The translations under genes were made by a program, and so were the position numbers. From Polaromonas sp. (lineage in GTDB: Bacteria; Pseudomonadota; Gammaproteobacteria; Burkholderiales; Burkholderiaceae_C), in assembly GCA_023259235.1 (NCBI GenBank), contig JAHFQQ010000038.1:1-16575 (forward strand): DNA of 16,575 nt, in the 5' to 3' direction. Below the pieces are notes generated by a model that saw only the letters and a program-made list of their open reading frames with translations, was not told the origin of the DNA and made no database searches. This document shows, piece by piece, positions 14,569-16,575 of the stretch; position 1 is the first letter of the stretch; each line of letters opens with the position of its first letter.

Positions 14569-15666
14569 ATGGATTTGCACGCCGCTTTTTCAACCCGTTA
14601 TGCGGCCGCCCGCGCCAAGTTTCTTGAAGCTGCTGGCGCCGCCGGCATGGCGCAGCGCACCTGCGAACACCCTCTGAGGGGGCGTGACGGGGAAACGCTG
14701 GCGATGGATGTGGCGCTGGACGGATCTCCCGACGCTGAGCAGCTTTTCATTGTGAGCAGCGCCTGCCACGGTGCGGAAGGCTATTGCGGATCGGGCGTGC
14801 AGGTGCTCACCGCGCACGATGCCGGGTGGCGCGCCAAGGCCCGCGCGGGCGGCGTGGCGGTACTCTACATTCACGCGCTGAACCCTTATGGTTTTTCGCA
14901 CCTGCGGCGCACCACCCATGAAAACGTCGATCTGAACCGCAATTTCCAGGATTTCAGCCAGCCGCTGCCCGTCAATCAGGCCTATCGTGAACTTCACCCC
15001 CTGTTGCTGCCCGACCAGTGGCCGCCCACGGCTGACAACCAGGCGGCCCTTGCGGCCTGGATCAACATCCACGGCGCGGTGCGTTTTCAGGCCGCCGTGT
15101 CGCAGGGACAGCACGAATTTGCCGACGGCATGTTCTTCGGCGGCACCGCGCCAACCTGGAGCCACCACACACTGCGTGAAATACTGCGGAGCTACGGGCG
15201 GCGGGCACGTCGCATTGCGTGGGTCGACCTGCACACCGGGCTCGGCCCCAGTGGCGTTGGCGAACGCATCTTTGCCTGCAGGGACGATGCGCAGGCACTG
15301 GCGCGCGCGCGCGCCTGGTGGAGCAGCGGCGGTGCCACGCCCGTGACCTCGATCTATGACGGTTCCTCTACCTCGGCCCGCCTGACCGGGCTGATGTGGA
15401 GCGCCGTGTACGAAGAGTGTCCGCAAGCCGAGTACACCGGCATTGCCATGGAATACGGTACGCTGCCCATCCTCGACATCATTGCCGCGCTGCGCGGTGA
15501 CCACTGGCTGCACAATCATCCCGAAGCGCCAGCAGAGTTGCAGGCGGCGATCAAGCAGAAAATGATGGACGCGTTTTATGTCGATACCGACGAGTGGCGG
15601 GCGCAGGTTGTCGCGCAGGCGCGGCAGGCCATGTTTCAGGCGGTCGATGGTTTGAGCGCGGCCTGA
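14569..15666 (+). CDS. DUF2817 / M14-like zinc carboxypeptidase-fold protein
   Basis: This 365-residue protein has the active-site pattern of the M14 carboxypeptidase/aspartoacylase superfamily, in the DUF2817 branch. Probable zinc ligands are H67 and E70 (ACHGAEG) and H222 (WVDLHTGLG). NRNF (123-126) matches the substrate-binding Asn-Arg of carboxypeptidases, and E295 (AMEYGT) is placed like the catalytic glutamate. No signal peptide is seen, so it is probably cytoplasmic. It follows the amidohydrolase by 24 bases with a good ribosome site (GGGGAGA), so the two are likely co-transcribed and handle the same imported molecule, one perhaps cleaving a C-terminal residue and the other an N-acyl group. 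The biochemical role of DUF2817 proteins is poorly known, so the peptidase activity is inferred. It contains an uninterrupted alternating GC tract at 15300-15313. Confidence 0.83.
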   Translation: MDLHAAFSTRYAAARAKFLEAAGAAGMAQRTCEHPLRGRDGETLAMDVALDGSPDAEQLFIVSSACHGAEGYCGSGVQVLTAHDAGWRAKARAGGVAVLYIHALNPYGFSHLRRTTHENVDLNRNFQDFSQPLPVNQAYRELHPLLLPDQWPPTADNQAALAAWINIHGAVRFQAAVSQGQHEFADGMFFGGTAPTWSHHTLREILRSYGRRARRIAWVDLHTGLGPSGVGERIFACRDDAQALARARAWWSSGGATPVTSIYDGSSTSARLTGLMWSAVYEECPQAEYTGIAMEYGTLPILDIIAALRGDHWLHNHPEAPAELQAAIKQKMMDAFYVDTDEWRAQVVAQARQAMFQAVDGLSAA

Positions 15667-15711
15667 ACCTTGGCAATTTCCCCGGGCTGCGCGGCGGCTT
15701 AAACTTGTTGC

Positions 15712-16446
15712 ATGACAAATATTCCGATGATCGCAGCGTCATCCCGGCATGTGCACAGCAGCGCCCTGGTTCTGTTCTCGGGCGGCCAGGACTCGACAAC
15801 CTGCCTGGCACTGGCGCTTTCAAAATATCAGCGCGTCGAAACCATCGCCTTTGATTACGGCCAGCGCCACAAGGTCGAGCTTGAAGCGCGGCTCGATGTG
15901 CTGCGCGAAATCAGGGCGCAGTTTCCACAATGGGCAGCCAGGCTGGGCCAGGACCACCTGCTTGATCTGGCGGTGCTGGGGCAGGTCAGCGAAAGCTCGC
16001 TGACGCGCGACATGGCGTTCAGGATGGAAAGCTCGGGCCTGCCCAACACCTTTGTGCCGGGGCGCAATCTGCTGTTTCTGACGCTGGCCGCCGCTCTGGC
16101 CTACCGGCGCGATTTGCAGGTGCTGGTCACCGGCGTGTGTGAAACCGATTTTTCCGGCTACCCCGACTGCCGCGACGACACCATGAAGGCCATGCAACTG
16201 GCGCTGTCGCTGGGCATGGACAAGCGCTTTCTGATCGAGACTCCGCTGATGTGGATCGACAAGGCCGAAACCTGGGCGCTGGCGCATTCGCTGGGCGGGC
16301 AGGCGCTGGTGGATTTGATCATCGAGCACACCCACACCTGCTACCTGGGCGACCGTGAGCACCGGCATGCCTGGGGTTACGGCTGCGGGCAGTGCCCGGC
16401 GTGCGCGCTGCGGGCGCGCGGGTATGAGCAATACACCGGCCAATAG
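15712..16446 (+). CDS. queC: 7-cyano-7-deazaguanine (preQ0) synthase QueC
   Basis: This 244-residue enzyme converts 7-carboxy-7-deazaguanine to preQ0 with ATP and ammonia, a step in making the tRNA nucleoside queuosine. It has the PP-loop SGGQDST (23-29), FDYGQRHK (47-54), SSLTRD, LPNTFVPGRN, and the diagnostic TGVCETDFSGYPDCRD (140-155) and ETPLMWIDKAETWAL (176-190). Zinc ligands are C210, C225, C228 and C231 (CGQCPAC). The N-terminus is about 13 residues longer than E. coli QueC, and a second ATG at 15727 might be used; neither start has a good ribosome site. Between C210 and C225 it has a longer loop (YLGDREHRHAWGYG) than E. coli. It lies 45 bases after the DUF2817 gene but is functionally unrelated to it; no other queuosine gene or preQ1 riboswitch is visible nearby. 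Confidence 0.96.
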   Translation: MTNIPMIAASSRHVHSSALVLFSGGQDSTTCLALALSKYQRVETIAFDYGQRHKVELEARLDVLREIRAQFPQWAARLGQDHLLDLAVLGQVSESSLTRDMAFRMESSGLPNTFVPGRNLLFLTLAAALAYRRDLQVLVTGVCETDFSGYPDCRDDTMKAMQLALSLGMDKRFLIETPLMWIDKAETWALAHSLGGQALVDLIIEHTHTCYLGDREHRHAWGYGCGQCPACALRARGYEQYTGQ

Positions 16447-16498
16447 CGGGGCGGCTTTGCTCCCTTGCTCCGTGGCAGGGGGCGGGCATGAGGGCGTT

Positions 16499-16573
16499 TC
16501 AAGCCTTTTGCACCTGCTCCCTGAGGCGGTACAGCGCCGCCGAACCTTCCGGCTGCTTTTCAAATTCCCACAG
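16499..16573 (-). CDS. C-terminal end of an unidentified gene (partial)
   Basis: Reading in from the right edge on the - strand, one frame stays open to a TGA at the complement of 16499-16501 and encodes LWEFEKQPEGSAALYRLREQ followed by VQKA. The charged, helix-forming composition looks like a real protein end, and the convergent position 52 bases after queC is plausible. Of the other two - strand frames, one stops at once and the other reads as cysteine/arginine-rich nonsense. There is too little to name a family. Confidence 0.45.
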   Translation of the reverse strand: MWEFEKQPEGSAALYRLREQVQKA

Positions 16574-16575
16574 CC

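Noticed and set aside
15667..15711. A preQ1 riboswitch in front of queC
   Set aside because: The gap is only 45 bases and contains neither the C-rich loop nor the A-rich tail of a preQ1 aptamer.
16459..16483. GCTCCC/GGGGGC stem after queC as a convergent terminator
   Set aside because: Short stem with a wobble pair, 13-base loop and no T tract on either strand; GC-rich sequence makes such pairings common by chance.

Overview
The window is GC-rich, densely coding DNA from a proteobacterium, most likely one of the Burkholderiales (Comamonadaceae-like, for example Polaromonas, Rhodoferax or Variovorax relatives). This is inferred from composition, protein style and gene content (acyclic-terpenoid/leucine-type acyl-CoA catabolism, dipeptide-type ABC transport, queC), not from a marker gene. 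There are no rRNA or tRNA genes, CRISPR arrays, transposases or phage genes. Twelve complete genes are called with confidence, one gene enters at each edge as a short partial frame, and one small gene relic is visible.

Region A (1-3790, + strand) is a tightly packed acyl-CoA catabolic operon. A crotonase of the AtuE/LiuC type is followed by a biotin carboxylase/biotin-carrier subunit of a 3-methylcrotonyl-CoA/geranyl-CoA carboxylase-like enzyme, then by a beta-keto acid cleavage enzyme (BKACE, DUF849). Each start overlaps the preceding stop as ATGA, at 46, 849 and 2912. The hydratase-then-carboxylase-alpha order is that of atuE-atuF and liuC-liuD; BKACE stands where a liu cluster would have HMG-CoA lyase. 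The carboxylase carries about 23 extra residues in its ATP-grasp domain that look like an in-frame inserted repeat.

Region B (3791-4075) is non-coding or decayed. It holds a 27-codon N-terminal stub of a Rossmann-fold dehydrogenase.

Region C (4076-7361) has an aldehyde dehydrogenase and a short-chain dehydrogenase on the - strand, divergent from a FadR/FCD-type GntR regulator. A good sigma70-like promoter for the aldehyde dehydrogenase lies in an unusually AT-rich stretch between them.

Region D (7523-15666, + strand) is a complete dipeptide/oligopeptide-type ABC importer (permease, periplasmic binding protein, permease, two ATPases) followed by an M20D amidohydrolase and a DUF2817/M14-like zinc carboxypeptidase-fold hydrolase. 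Read together with region C, the simplest model is a regulated uptake-and-hydrolysis system for a peptide-like or N-acylated amino-acid compound, whose released part may be oxidised by the two dehydrogenases. The substrate cannot be read from sequence. Inverted repeats lie in three gaps of this cluster, the strongest directly before the second permease and just after the last ATPase gene.

Region E (15712-16575) has queC (7-cyano-7-deazaguanine synthase) and the C-terminal end of an unidentified convergent gene. No wholly new system is evident. The points most worth a second look are the in-frame insertion in the carboxylase, the BKACE in a terpenoid/leucine-type operon, and the transporter-hydrolase cluster with its intercistronic hairpins.
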